Counted from the stretch's first letter, positions 24,855 through 33,388 are shown. The stretch: DNA of 64,000 nt from Candidatus Saccharimonadota bacterium (GCA_024699125.1 JAILQE010000006.1:1-64000); one strand, 5' to 3'. Notes: generated from the sequence alone by a model not told the origin. Program-made: numbers and translations.

Positions 24855-25252
24855 AGGGTAACCTCGCGGGTGCCGTCGTCGTTATATTTAATTACAATCT
24901 TTTTCGTGCTGACTGGCAAAATGTTTTCAACGGAATTGGCCCATTCTACAAGCACAATGGCGTGCGGGTCACTGATGGCTTCGTCTAAATCTTCGGCCAT
25001 GAGGCCTGGGTCTGGCAAGCGGTAAAAATCATAGTGCACGAGGCGGCCACCTTCATAGGCGTATTCTTTAGAAATCGTGAAGCTTGGGCTAGTGACTGGC
25101 GTTTTGATGCCGAGGCCTTCGGCCAAACCGCGCACAAAAGTAGTTTTGCCGGCGCCGACGTCGCCAATTAATTCGATCACTTGCGGGGCTTTGACGGTTT
25201 TTGCGAACTCGCGGCCGCAGTTAATCATTTCCTCTTCAGATGAGATTTTCAT
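24851..25252 (-). CDS. tsaE: tRNA t6A biosynthesis ATPase TsaE
   Basis: 133 residues. Walker A is IGDVGAGKTTF, followed by RGLAEGLG and the family signature SPSFTISKEYAY with YDFYRL. TsaE is the small ATPase cycling the TsaB-TsaD complex. The start is set at 25252, six bases after TATAAT (25259-25264); the frame is open further upstream but would run into the divergent murC. Coupled to tsaB. Confidence 0.93.
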   Translation of the reverse strand: MKISSEEEMINCGREFAKTVKAPQVIELIGDVGAGKTTFVRGLAEGLGIKTPVTSPSFTISKEYAYEGGRLVHYDFYRLPDPGLMAEDLDEAISDPHAIVLVEWANSVENILPVSTKKIVIKYNDDGTREVTL

Positions 25253-25266
25253 GGTAAAATTATAGC
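25253..25266. promoter_or_regulatory. Overlapping divergent leaderless promoters for tsaE and murC
   Basis: Only 14 bases separate the two start codons. Minus -10 TATAAT covers 25259-25264, plus -10 TAAAAT covers 25255-25260; each ends six bases before its own ATG. Any -35 contacts must lie inside the opposite gene. Confidence 0.72.
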
Positions 25267-26520
25267 ATGAAAATCTACATTTCAGGTATCTCTGGTACAG
25301 GGATGGGGCCACTAGCTTTGATGGCGAAAAACGCCGGTTTTGAAGTAGTTGGCTCGGACCTCGCTGCCGGAGCAATTTATGATGAATTAATTGAGAATAA
25401 TATTGAGGTTAAAATCGGCCCGCAAGACGGCGAGTTTTTAAAAAGCCAAATCGACGGCGTCGATTGGTTTGTGCACACTTCTGCCCTGCCAGCTGATCAC
25501 CCAGAACTGGTGCTGGCGCGCGAAGCCGGTATCAAGGTCACTAAGCGCGATGATTTTACCGCATTTTTGGTTGAAAAACTCGGCCTCAAAATGGTGGCGG
25601 TGGCCGGCACGCATGGCAAAACTACCACTACGTCGATGATTGTGTGGGGAGCACTTAAATCCAAGTTGCCAGTTGCCTACATTGTTGGCACCACGCTGGG
25701 TTTTGCCCCGAGCGGCGCTTATCACCCGGGCGACAAATATTTTGTTTACGAAGCCGATGAATACGATCGCAATTTCTTGAAATATCATCCATGGCTTTCC
25801 GTGATTCCATTTGTGAGCTACGACCATCCAGATATTTACCCAACTAAGGAAGATTACTTAGCTGCATTTGAACAGTTTGAAAAACAGAGTGAAACCGTGG
25901 TTAAAAAGTCTGAGATGTTCACGCCGGATCAGTTCACTTTGGCCGGCGAAGCACGCCGCATTGACGCTAGCCTTGCAACCGAAGCGGTGCATAGAATGAC
26001 GATGCAGGAGTTCGAGGATAAACACATTCTCGTTAATTACACTCCGGCTCCCCTTATTAGTGCTATGAATGAATTCCCTGGCGTGGGCCGCCGTTTTGAA
26101 CGCATTGCCGATGGCGCTTACAGCGATTACGCACACCATCCTGAGGAAATCGCTGCCACGATTGAAGTGGCGAAAGAAGAGGCAAAGCTCCGCGGCCTTA
26201 AGGGCGTAGTGGTGGCTTACCAGCCACATCAAAACACTCGCCAGCACGAAGTTTGGCCTGGTTACAAGGACGCATTTATTGGCGCCGACAAGGTCTTTTG
26301 GCTGCCTACTTATCTCACGCGCGAGAATCCTGATCTCGAAGTTTTGACGCCAGAAAAATTGATTTCCGGGCTCTCGAATGCCGAGATTGCCGAACCAGCC
26401 GAGGCCGATGATGTTTTGGCCGAGAAACTCAAAAAATACCAGGCTGATGGCTACCTGGTTTTGCTTCTCACTGCCGGCCCGGCCGACACGTGGTTTAGAA
26501 AAACTTTTAATTTGTTATAA
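25267..26520 (+). CDS. murC: UDP-N-acetylmuramate-alanine ligase-type Mur ligase
   Basis: 417 residues. N-terminal Rossmann-type nucleotide-sugar domain (ISGISGTGMGPLA, GSDLAAGAI), central ATPase motif VAGTHGKTTTTSMI, substrate-domain EADEYDRNF and SYDHPDIYP, and C-terminal YSDYAHHPEEIAATI with YQPHQNTR. These fit MurC or the closely related recycling ligase Mpl; MurC is favoured for a small genome that also has murB here. Length is slightly shorter than typical (450-490). Leaderless start after TAAAAT. Acts in the first peptide addition of peptidoglycan synthesis. Confidence 0.87.
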   Translation: MKIYISGISGTGMGPLALMAKNAGFEVVGSDLAAGAIYDELIENNIEVKIGPQDGEFLKSQIDGVDWFVHTSALPADHPELVLAREAGIKVTKRDDFTAFLVEKLGLKMVAVAGTHGKTTTTSMIVWGALKSKLPVAYIVGTTLGFAPSGAYHPGDKYFVYEADEYDRNFLKYHPWLSVIPFVSYDHPDIYPTKEDYLAAFEQFEKQSETVVKKSEMFTPDQFTLAGEARRIDASLATEAVHRMTMQEFEDKHILVNYTPAPLISAMNEFPGVGRRFERIADGAYSDYAHHPEEIAATIEVAKEEAKLRGLKGVVVAYQPHQNTRQHEVWPGYKDAFIGADKVFWLPTYLTRENPDLEVLTPEKLISGLSNAEIAEPAEADDVLAEKLKKYQADGYLVLLLTAGPADTWFRKTFNLL

Positions 26521-26527
26521 TAGATTT

Positions 26528-27046
26528 ATGAAGAAAAAAGCCCTATCTTTCTATTGTATCACACTTATGTTTTTTTGTCAAATTCTTCTCTGTTGTGGTG
26601 CTGTCAGAGCTCTTAGCGAAAACGGTGCAAACTATATTGTAGATAACTGCGAACAGATTAAGACCAAACTTCGCAACGTGCAGCACAACGATTCGCGCGC
26701 CCGCGTTTATATTGGCGGTTATTACGAAAAATTTATTAGCAAATACATCACGCCGCTCAACGTGCGGTTAACTCGTAACAATATCACTGATGCTCCAGCA
26801 CCGGAGTTGATGAGCAACCAAGCGGCATTTGCCACGGCGCAGACTAATTTTAAGGATGATTTCATCGATTACCAAAAGGCGCTCGAAGATTTGATTAATG
26901 CCGACTGCGGCAATTCGCAGGATTTTTACAATCAGCTGGTGACGGTGCGCGAAAAGCGCCAAACTATGGTGTTTGATATTAACAAAGTTTCCGAACTGAT
27001 TAATAAACATCTTGAGCTGGTGCGCCAGCTAAGGGGGCGCCTATGA
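26528..27046 (+). CDS. Secreted hypothetical helical protein
   Basis: 172 residues. A signal peptide (KKKALSFYCITLMFFCQILL, cleavage perhaps after VRA) precedes a mostly helical mature region with heptad-like spacing and one mature-region Cys pair (NCEQIK, ADCGNS). The start at 26528 lies six bases after TATAAT (26516-26521), which overlaps the end of murC. Upstream in-frame codons are within murC. The next gene overlaps it by four bases. No family recognised; an exported coiled-coil partner of the single-pass protein downstream is possible. Confidence 0.6.
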   Translation: MKKKALSFYCITLMFFCQILLCCGAVRALSENGANYIVDNCEQIKTKLRNVQHNDSRARVYIGGYYEKFISKYITPLNVRLTRNNITDAPAPELMSNQAAFATAQTNFKDDFIDYQKALEDLINADCGNSQDFYNQLVTVREKRQTMVFDINKVSELINKHLELVRQLRGRL

Positions 27047-27387
27047 GCATGCCAAAGGGTAGCCGCAACATTTTGATTTTGGGTGTGCTAACGGTGGCGA
27101 TTTCGGTGGTGCTCGCTTCGGTTTCACTGACGATTTATCACCAATCTGGCGACGTGTATCTCGATCGCTCGCGCCCGGGCTTTTTGCCAGACGAAGAAGA
27201 AATCGAGGACGATAGCAAGATTGAAAAATCCGATTTTGAGTTTTCGGATTCTGGTAATATCACGGCCGAGACGATTGATGAATATCTCGAAAACTTGTTA
27301 AAAGAAATCGAGCAATTAAACAGGTTTGAAAACCCGTTTGATGCGAAGGCATTGACGGACGAAACGCTGGGGGTTCCAACAGAATAA
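27043..27387 (+). CDS. Single-pass membrane hypothetical protein
   Basis: 114 residues: short basic N-terminus, one membrane helix (about 10-30), then an acidic exported tail (EEEIEDDSKIEKSDFEF) and a helix EYLENLLKEIEQLNRF. ATGA overlap with the upstream secreted protein implies co-translation. Two-gene unit closed by the terminator at 27386. Function unknown. Confidence 0.58.
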   Translation: MSMPKGSRNILILGVLTVAISVVLASVSLTIYHQSGDVYLDRSRPGFLPDEEEIEDDSKIEKSDFEFSDSGNITAETIDEYLENLLKEIEQLNRFENPFDAKALTDETLGVPTE

Positions 27388-27415
27388 AAATAGCCGCTTC
27401 GGGGCGGCTATTTTT
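27386..27415. terminator. Bidirectional terminator between converging genes
   Basis: AAAAATAGCCGC (27386-27397) / GCGGCTATTTTT (27404-27415), 12-bp stem with a UUCGGG loop. It serves both the plus gene ending at 27387 and lepA ending at 27414. Confidence 0.9.
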
Positions 27416-29213
27416 AATTTCTTTTGAGCATTACAGTGAAGGCTTCGGACGGGATGTCGATTTTGCCGAAGCGTTTCATGCGGGCTTTGCCGCGCTTCTG
27501 TTTTTCGAGCAACTTGGCTTTGCGATCACGGTCGCCGGTGTGAATTTTCACGGTCACGTCTTTACGGTAGGCGCCAATAGTTTCGCGGGAGATGATGCGG
27601 GCGCCGATGGCGGCCTGCAGTGCCACCTCGAAGTTTTGACGCGGAATGACTTCTTTGAGCTTTTTAGTGACGTCGCGCCCGATGGCATCCGCTTCGCTGC
27701 GGTGGCACATCACGGAGAGCGCGTCCATTTTGCTACCCGCCACGAGAAAATCCACACGCACCAAGTCTTCGGCGCGGTAGCCGCAGAGCTCGTAGTTAAA
27801 GCTGGCATAGCCAGAGGTGGCGGACTTTAATTGGTCGTAAAAATCAGTAAGGAGGTTCGCCATCGGCGCCTCAAAGTCGATCACGGCGCGGTCTTCAATG
27901 TAGCTCAAATTGGTTTGGTGGCCACGTTTTTCGTTAATCAAATTCAACACGTTTCCGATCATGCTGCTTGGCACGATGATTTCGCCCTTCACCCACGGCT
28001 CGCGAATTTCCTTGACCACAGAAATATCTGGCAAATCGGCAGCGGATTTAATTTCTAGCTCCTCGCCGTTTTGCAAAGTCACTTCGTAGTTCGTGGATGG
28101 ATTCGTGATAATAAGATCAAGATTAAATTCGCGTTCCAAACGCTCCTTGATGATGTCCATATGAAGAAGGCCAAGGAAGCCGATGCGAAGACCAAAGCCA
28201 AGGACCGGCGAATTTTCTGGCTCAAATACCAGGGCGGAATCCGAAAGAGCGAGCTTTTCGAGAGCCTCTTTCAAATCTTTGTATTGGTCGTTTGAAACTG
28301 GGAAAAAACCAGCATAAACGAATGGCAAAACGTGCTTGTAGCCTGGGAGCGGAGTCGAGGCTGGGTTTTTAGCCAAAGTCACAGTATCACCGACTTTTGC
28401 TTCGCGCGTGGTTTTGAGGTTGGTCACGATGTAGCCAATATTTCCCTCTTCGAGCGCGTCTTTTGGTGACATTTTTGGCGTCAAAATACCGACTTCGAGC
28501 GCCAAACCGTTGGTGCCGGCAGCCATCATGCGAATTTCGGAATTTTTTGGAATGCGGCCGTTGAAGGTGCGCACGTAGAGCACCACACCGCGGTAATCAT
28601 CGAAGTAAGAATCAAAAATCAAAGCGCGAGTTGGAGTTTCGGCGGCAGCGCTAGTAGTTTGCTCGACCACGCGTGGTGCCGGGCCGCGTTCGATAATCGC
28701 GTCCAGCACCTGCTCAACATTAAGGCCGGTTTTAGCGGAAACGCCAATAATATCTTCCTTTTTGCAGCCGAGCAAATTGACGATTTCGGCGGAGACTTTT
28801 TCAACGTCTGCCGCCGGCAGGTCAATTTTGTTAATCACTGGCAAAATCTCAAGGTCTTGCTCGAGCGCCAAGTAAACGTTCGACAAGGTTTGGGCCTGAA
28901 TACCCTGAGTGGCGTCCACCACCAGCACCGCCGTCTCGACGGCCTGGAGCGAACGCGACACCTCGTAGCTAAAATCCACGTGGCCCGGGGTATCAATTAG
29001 GTTTAAGGTGTACCCCTTCCACCGCATCGTCACCGGCGTCAACTTAATCGTGATGCCCTTTTCGCGCTCCAGCTCCATCGAATCCAGCAGCTGCGCCTTC
29101 ATTTCGCGCTTTTCTACCGTATCCGTGAGCTCCATCATGCGATCGGCCAGGGTCGATTTGCCGTGGTCGATGTGCGCGATGATGCAAAAGTTGCGGATTT
29201 TATCTGTATTCAT
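27414..29213 (-). CDS. lepA: Elongation factor 4 (LepA)
   Basis: 599 residues, the standard length. G1 AHIDHGKSTLADR, switch-II DTPGHVDFSYEV, G4 NKIDLP, and the LepA-specific C-terminal domain ending RMKRFGKIDIPSEAF are all visible. LepA back-translocates stalled ribosomes. It begins three bases after the pnp stop, so lepA is the second gene of the pnp operon. Confidence 0.97.
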   Translation of the reverse strand: MNTDKIRNFCIIAHIDHGKSTLADRMMELTDTVEKREMKAQLLDSMELEREKGITIKLTPVTMRWKGYTLNLIDTPGHVDFSYEVSRSLQAVETAVLVVDATQGIQAQTLSNVYLALEQDLEILPVINKIDLPAADVEKVSAEIVNLLGCKKEDIIGVSAKTGLNVEQVLDAIIERGPAPRVVEQTTSAAAETPTRALIFDSYFDDYRGVVLYVRTFNGRIPKNSEIRMMAAGTNGLALEVGILTPKMSPKDALEEGNIGYIVTNLKTTREAKVGDTVTLAKNPASTPLPGYKHVLPFVYAGFFPVSNDQYKDLKEALEKLALSDSALVFEPENSPVLGFGLRIGFLGLLHMDIIKERLEREFNLDLIITNPSTNYEVTLQNGEELEIKSAADLPDISVVKEIREPWVKGEIIVPSSMIGNVLNLINEKRGHQTNLSYIEDRAVIDFEAPMANLLTDFYDQLKSATSGYASFNYELCGYRAEDLVRVDFLVAGSKMDALSVMCHRSEADAIGRDVTKKLKEVIPRQNFEVALQAAIGARIISRETIGAYRKDVTVKIHTGDRDRKAKLLEKQKRGKARMKRFGKIDIPSEAFTVMLKRN

Positions 29214-29216
29214 AAT

Positions 29217-31394
29217 CTAGTCTAGGTTTCGCATAGTAAGCGAGAGGCGGCCCTTGTCGTCGATAGCGACGAGGCGGACGCGGATTTTGTCGCCTTCGTG
29301 AAGGGCGTCGGTCACCTTGGCAAGGCGCTTGTCGGAAATTTGCGAAATATGAAGCATGCCGTCGATGCCTGGCATGATGTTCACAAATGCACCAAAGTCT
29401 TTGATGGTAACCACGGTACCTTCGTAAATTTTGCCAACTTCTGGCTCTTCGGTGAGCGAACGAACCCAATCGAGGGCTTTCTTGATGGCTTCTGGATCTT
29501 TGCCGGAAACGGTCACAAGACCAGAATCCTCGATATCGACTTCGGCGCCAGTTTCAGAGGTAATTTTGTTGATGGTTTCGCCACCTTTACCAATTACAGC
29601 ACCAATTTTGTCTGGGTTAATCATCAATTTTTCGATGCGTGGAGCATACTTTGAAATCTCAGCGCGTGGTTTGTCGATCACAGAAAGGATGTGGTCGAGG
29701 ATGAACATGCGGCCATCGTGAGATTGTTTCAAAGCTTTTTCCATGATTTCAACAGGGAGACCGTGGACTTTCATATCCATTTGAAGAGCGGTGATACCCT
29801 CAGTCGTACCGGTAACTTTGAAGTCCATATCGCCAGCAAAGTCTTCGGCATCCATCAAATCGGTGAGGACATAAGCTTTGTCGACATCAGCGGCGGTGAT
29901 TTCCTGGCCTTTTGGCACATCAACCATGAGGCCCATGGCCACGCCAGAGACTGGGCGCTTCAAAGGCACGCCGGCATCCATCAAAGCCATACAGGAAGAA
30001 CAGGTAGCGGCCATAGAAGTGGAACCGTTTTGAGACATAATCTCGGTGACGCTACGGATAGCGTATGGGAATTCTTCTTCGGTTGGAAGCACTGGCATAA
30101 GAGCGCGCTCGGCGAGGTAGCCGTGACCAACTTCGCGGCGTCCTGGAGAACCAAGGCGACCACATTCGCCAACCGTGTAGGAAGGCGCATTGTAGTGGTG
30201 CATGTAGCGGCGTTTGCCATCGGTAACTTCCATCGTATCAACATCTTGTGAGTAAGAAAGTGGCGCGAGGGTAACGATGTTCATAGCTTGGGTAAGACCA
30301 CGAGTAAAGAGAGATGAACCGTGGGTGCGTGGCAAAATGCCAACCTGGGATGAAAGTGGACGCACTTCGGTAAGTTTGCGGCCATCTGGGCGGACGCCGT
30401 CTTCGATGATGGCGCGGCGCACTTCGTGGTTACGGGCGAGTTCGAATGCACCAGAGTAATCGGCTTTGTAGTTGGCTTCGTAATCGGCGATTTTTTCTTC
30501 TTCGGTTTCACCAGCGCCGAGTTCTTTGGCGAATTCTTCGTGCATTTTGGCTTCGTATTCTTGCAAAATTTCGTTGCGCTCGAGCACGTTGCCGCGGGCT
30601 TTCTGGCCGAGACCTTCTCTGGCCCAGAATTCATCAACTTTGGCTTGGATGGCTTCATCTGGCAAGATCAATTCGTAATCTTGTTTGGCGGCGTTAACTT
30701 TTTCAGCTAATTCGCGTTGCAGATCGAGAGCTGGCTTGACGTTGTCAACAGCCCAGTGCATGGCTTCGATCACGGTTGCTTCTGGAACTTCTTTGGCACC
30801 AGCTTCAACCATCATGATTTTGCCATCTTTACAGGCAACCACGAGATCGAGTGGAGAGGCTTCGCGCTCTTCTGGAGTTAAGAAGGCCTTGAATTCACCA
30901 CCGAGGCGGCCGATGCGAAGACCGGCGACTGGGCCATCAAATGGCACGCCAGCGTTCATAAGGGCGGCGGAGGCAGCGAGCATCGCTACGCAGTCTGGGC
31001 GGAAGTTTGGGTCCATCGAGAGCACGGTGGTAACCACTTGCACCTCTTGGCGATAACCCTTTGGAAAGAGTGGGCGAATTGGGCGGTCGATCAAGCGACC
31101 AACCAAAATTGCCTCGTCGGCCGGTTTGCCTTCGCGTTTGATAAATTTGCTACCGCTGATTTTACCGGCGGCGTAGAACTTTTCTTCGTAGTCGATTGAG
31201 AGCGGGAAGAAGTCCTGCATGACTGGTTTTTGACCCACAACTACAGAGGCCAAGATGACGGTGTCGCCGTAGGTGGCGAGCACCGATGAGGTGGTGCGGA
31301 AACCAACACGGTTGACCTCGAGGGTGAGCTTGCGGCCGAGCCACTCAGTCGAAACCTGCATGGTTTGCTTGCCGCTAGGATTAATGATATCCAT
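29217..31394 (-). CDS. pnp: Polyribonucleotide nucleotidyltransferase (PNPase)
   Basis: 725 residues. Two RNase-PH-like cores (GDTVILASVV...DFFPLSIDYEEKFYAAGKISGS; RDGRKLTEVRPLSS-like stretch at VRPDGRKLTEVRPL), KH domain (INPDKIGAVIGKGGETINKI) and S1 domain (GTVVTIKDFGAFVNIMPG) in order. The start at 31394 gives the usual MDIINPSGKQ; an in-frame ATG nine codons upstream lies within the leader hairpin arm and is less likely. AGAAAGGA lies before it. PNPase degrades RNA with the window's RNase Y as endonucleolytic partner. Confidence 0.96.
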   Translation of the reverse strand: MDIINPSGKQTMQVSTEWLGRKLTLEVNRVGFRTTSSVLATYGDTVILASVVVGQKPVMQDFFPLSIDYEEKFYAAGKISGSKFIKREGKPADEAILVGRLIDRPIRPLFPKGYRQEVQVVTTVLSMDPNFRPDCVAMLAASAALMNAGVPFDGPVAGLRIGRLGGEFKAFLTPEEREASPLDLVVACKDGKIMMVEAGAKEVPEATVIEAMHWAVDNVKPALDLQRELAEKVNAAKQDYELILPDEAIQAKVDEFWAREGLGQKARGNVLERNEILQEYEAKMHEEFAKELGAGETEEEKIADYEANYKADYSGAFELARNHEVRRAIIEDGVRPDGRKLTEVRPLSSQVGILPRTHGSSLFTRGLTQAMNIVTLAPLSYSQDVDTMEVTDGKRRYMHHYNAPSYTVGECGRLGSPGRREVGHGYLAERALMPVLPTEEEFPYAIRSVTEIMSQNGSTSMAATCSSCMALMDAGVPLKRPVSGVAMGLMVDVPKGQEITAADVDKAYVLTDLMDAEDFAGDMDFKVTGTTEGITALQMDMKVHGLPVEIMEKALKQSHDGRMFILDHILSVIDKPRAEISKYAPRIEKLMINPDKIGAVIGKGGETINKITSETGAEVDIEDSGLVTVSGKDPEAIKKALDWVRSLTEEPEVGKIYEGTVVTIKDFGAFVNIMPGIDGMLHISQISDKRLAKVTDALHEGDKIRVRLVAIDDKGRLSLTMRNLD

Positions 31395-31411
31395 GAAAAA
31401 ATTTCCTTTCT

Positions 31412-31493
31412 GGGAAAACATCAGATATAGAGGTAGGGCCTCTGCCGCTGTATCTGCCGTCTTCCCAAATGTTAATATTCTGTCTCTATTATA
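31412..31493 (-). promoter_or_regulatory. pnp promoter -10 and long leader hairpin
   Basis: TATAAT (31488-31493, preceded by TGC) starts a roughly 90-nt leader. In it GGGAAgACggCAGATA (31451-31466 complement) pairs with TATCTGatGTtTTCCC (31412-31427 complement), capped by an inner AGAGG/CCTCT hairpin. This position and shape recall the RNase III-cut, autoregulatory pnp leader of enterobacteria; here it lies only about 18 nt upstream of the start codon. Confidence 0.6.
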
Positions 31494-31563
31494 GCATGAA
31501 ACTCCCAGATTTTTAAGGGGTGAAACGAGCTTTTCCCCACCCCTGTTGAAACCGCTCATGCTC

Positions 31564-31636
31564 TTTACAAAAAAGCAAAAGTGTGCTATAATAGTAAAGA
31601 TTGGGGTAAATTTACCTACCCCTGTTGTTTTTCTCT
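31564..31636 (+). promoter_or_regulatory. Promoter and leader attenuator of the alarmone synthetase gene
   Basis: -35 TTTACA (31564-31569), 17-bp spacer, TGC-extended TATAAT (31587-31592). The transcript begins near 31600 and at once forms GGGGTA (31603-31608) / TACCCC (31617-31622), followed by a U-rich stretch (TGTTGTTTTTCTCTT). That is a terminator-shaped element between promoter and gene. Confidence 0.7.
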
Positions 31637-31637
31637 T

Positions 31638-32444
31638 ATGCGTCAAATATATGAAAGGGGTGGTGCTTCTTTGACGATAAAGGAATATTATGAGACTAAG
31701 TGCTCCGATTATCAGAAAGGTGCCGAGAAGGTTCGTCAGGCCATCGATTGGCTCAAGAGCGACGACGATAAGCTCAATGAAAAGAAAAAGTTCTGGATTG
31801 GGCAAATCGAGCACCGAATAAAGACGTTCGATTCCTTCTGCAAGAAGTGTCTTAAGAAGGGGCTCATCAAGTCGATTGATGACAAGAATGTTGATACTGA
31901 TAAAATTGAATCGGAGATCCGTGACATCGCGGGCGTGCGCGTAATCTGCGTTTATATTGATTTGCTTGAGGATGTCATGGAAGCTATACGGCGGGTTCCC
32001 GGTGTAGAGGTTAAGAGGACTAAAAACTATATCGAAAGCCCGGAGCTCAAGCCAAATGGCTACCGAGCTATCCACCTTGAGCTGAGCGTACAGGTCCCGG
32101 ATATCATCAGAGGAACTATTAGTGTTCTTGTTGAGGTCCAAATCCGTACATACCTTCAACACGTATGGTCTGTCGCAGAACATGCGATTCTTTATAAGCC
32201 GGGCTCTGAAATGCCCGAGGTTATAAAGCTCGTTCTGGGCGACTTCTTCGTTGAGCTTGGAAAGAAATTTGTCCGCATAGACGCCTCTATGGTTGTCGCG
32301 CGAGAACGCGCAGCGACAAATAGAAAGGATTTCGATCCGTTTGCTTATCTTACCAAGAAGCTAACGAAGAAAGTCCCCGAACTCAAGACCTTAGCAAAGG
32401 AGGAACTCGACGACATCACGAGTGTCCTACGGCTCGCGGCATAG
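31638..32444 (+). CDS. Small alarmone synthetase-like RelA/SpoT-domain protein
   Basis: 268 residues from the ATG at 31638; a TTG at 31671, nine bases after AAAGGGG, is an equally good start (257 residues). The RelA/SpoT synthetase core is clear: DIAGVRVICVYIDLLEDV, KRTKNYIESPELKPNGYRAIHL, and VEVQIRTYLQHVWSVAEH. No hydrolase or ACT domain, so this is a RelP/RelQ-like (p)ppGpp synthetase. A long charged N-terminal helix and a C-terminal extension with FDPFAYLTKKLTKK are extra. It sits opposite to and between rpsO and pnp with its own promoter, attenuator and terminator. Confidence 0.88.
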   Translation: MRQIYERGGASLTIKEYYETKCSDYQKGAEKVRQAIDWLKSDDDKLNEKKKFWIGQIEHRIKTFDSFCKKCLKKGLIKSIDDKNVDTDKIESEIRDIAGVRVICVYIDLLEDVMEAIRRVPGVEVKRTKNYIESPELKPNGYRAIHLELSVQVPDIIRGTISVLVEVQIRTYLQHVWSVAEHAILYKPGSEMPEVIKLVLGDFFVELGKKFVRIDASMVVARERAATNRKDFDPFAYLTKKLTKKVPELKTLAKEELDDITSVLRLAA

Positions 32445-32457
32445 TCTCTCGAACATT

Positions 32458-32485
32458 AATAAAGGCCCCCTCCGGGGCCTTTATT
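32458..32485 (+). terminator. Terminator after the alarmone synthetase gene
   Basis: AATAAAGGCCCC (32458-32469) / GGGGCCTTTATT (32474-32485), 12-bp stem with a 4-base loop; U-rich on both sides. Confidence 0.9.
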
Positions 32486-32495
32486 ATTTGGCATC

Positions 32496-32519
32496 AAAAA
32501 AGCCCCCGAAGGGGCTTTT
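32496..32519 (-). terminator. Terminator after rpsO
   Basis: AAAGCCCC (32499-32506) / GGGGCTTT (32511-32518) with a CGAA loop, U-tract on minus from the As at 32496-32501. Two back-to-back terminators lie between the convergent genes. Confidence 0.85.
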
Positions 32520-32520
32520 C

Positions 32521-32787
32521 TTATTTTCTTAAACCAAGCTTTGCGACGGTCTTCTTGTAGAGTTCGAAATCGGTCGTCTCGAGGTATTTGAGCAATTTTT
32601 TGCGTTTGCCCACCATTTGCATTAAACCTCTTTTAGCCATAAAGTCATGTTTATTATTCTTCACGTGCTCGGTAACTTCTTTGATACGAGCGGTGAGAAT
32701 AGCAACTTGAACTTCAGGAGAACCGACGTCGTTCTTGTTACGAGCGACACTGGCAATAGCTTTGTCTTTATTCTCTTTTGTTATCAT
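32521..32787 (-). CDS. rpsO: Ribosomal protein uS15
   Basis: 88 residues, standard length, with VGSPEVQVAILTARI, HVKNNKHDFMAKRGL and GKRKKLLKYL. S15 binds the central domain of 16S rRNA. rpsO normally precedes pnp in one operon; here the alarmone synthetase gene interrupts the pair. Promoter: TTGACC (32818-32823), 17-bp spacer, TATAAT (32795-32800), then only seven bases to the ATG, a leaderless arrangement with a full -35. Confidence 0.97.
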   Translation of the reverse strand: MITKENKDKAIASVARNKNDVGSPEVQVAILTARIKEVTEHVKNNKHDFMAKRGLMQMVGKRKKLLKYLETTDFELYKKTVAKLGLRK

Positions 32788-32794
32788 AGGGGTG

Positions 32795-32823
32795 ATTATA
32801 GCACACTATTTTCAAGAGGTCAA
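32795..32823 (-). promoter_or_regulatory. rpsO leaderless promoter
   Basis: TTGACC (32818-32823) - 17 bp - TGC-extended TATAAT (32795-32800), seven bases before ATG. Best case in the window where a leaderless start also has a consensus-like -35. Confidence 0.82.
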
Positions 32824-32867
32824 CCCCCGGGTGGACTTTTTATTTTTGGCGTGTTAGAGTGGCGTTA

Positions 32868-33263
32868 ATGACAGATTTTATTGAAAAACTTAGAGCGTGG
32901 TTTAAGGTAAAACTTAGGCTCAAAACAAATCAGGTTTATCGAAGCGTCAACGAGGGTGAGGTTTGGTGGTGCCATGTCGGCGAAAACGTCGGTATAGAGA
33001 TCAACGGAAAAAATGAAGACTTCACTAGACCAGTATTGATCTTAAACAAACTGAGTAATCTAGGGTTCTTGGGCGTCCCTTTAACTTCACAAAAACATTT
33101 CGGCAGTTGGTATGTCCCGTTCGTTTTTAAAGACAAGCAACAGTGTGCTGTTTTATCACAAATCAAGGTTTTTAGCGTGTATCGACTACAAAAGAAAATG
33201 GGGGAAATTTCGGAGACCGATTTCGTTTTTATTAAAGACGGATTTAGAAGGTTATATTTTTAG
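32868..33263 (+). CDS. MazF/PemK-family endoribonuclease toxin-like protein
   Basis: 131 residues. After a 25-residue basic helix, GEVWWCHVGENVGIEINGK, FTRPVLILNKL, GVPLTSQKHFGSWYVPF and SQIKVFSVYRLQKKMG follow the SH3-like MazF/PemK fold; the PLT and Ser/Arg segments correspond to the ribonuclease site. No antitoxin-like gene is adjacent, so it is an orphan toxin or uses a remote partner. ATG at 32868 is preferred over a GTG three codons upstream; no clear Shine-Dalgarno is seen for either. Confidence 0.78.
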   Translation: MTDFIEKLRAWFKVKLRLKTNQVYRSVNEGEVWWCHVGENVGIEINGKNEDFTRPVLILNKLSNLGFLGVPLTSQKHFGSWYVPFVFKDKQQCAVLSQIKVFSVYRLQKKMGEISETDFVFIKDGFRRLYF

Positions 33264-33388
33264 AAAAAATAACCCCTGACCTTGCGGTTAGGGTGGGCGG
33301 GTATCCCCGAATATGCTTCTATTCTAGCACACACGGCCCAAAAAGTCAACCCCTGTAAAAAGGCGGCAAAAAGTGTTATAATAGGAGA

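Noticed and set aside
31395-32183. Upstream extension of pnp across the divergent alarmone synthetase gene
   Set aside because: It is antisense to that gene; PNPase homology begins at 31394.
33268-33295. CCCTGACC/GGTTAGGG hairpin after the MazF-like gene as a terminator
   Set aside because: There is no T-run on plus and no minus-strand gene upstream that would use the minus U-tract; the stem has a G-U pair. It may simply be a 3' stabilising hairpin.
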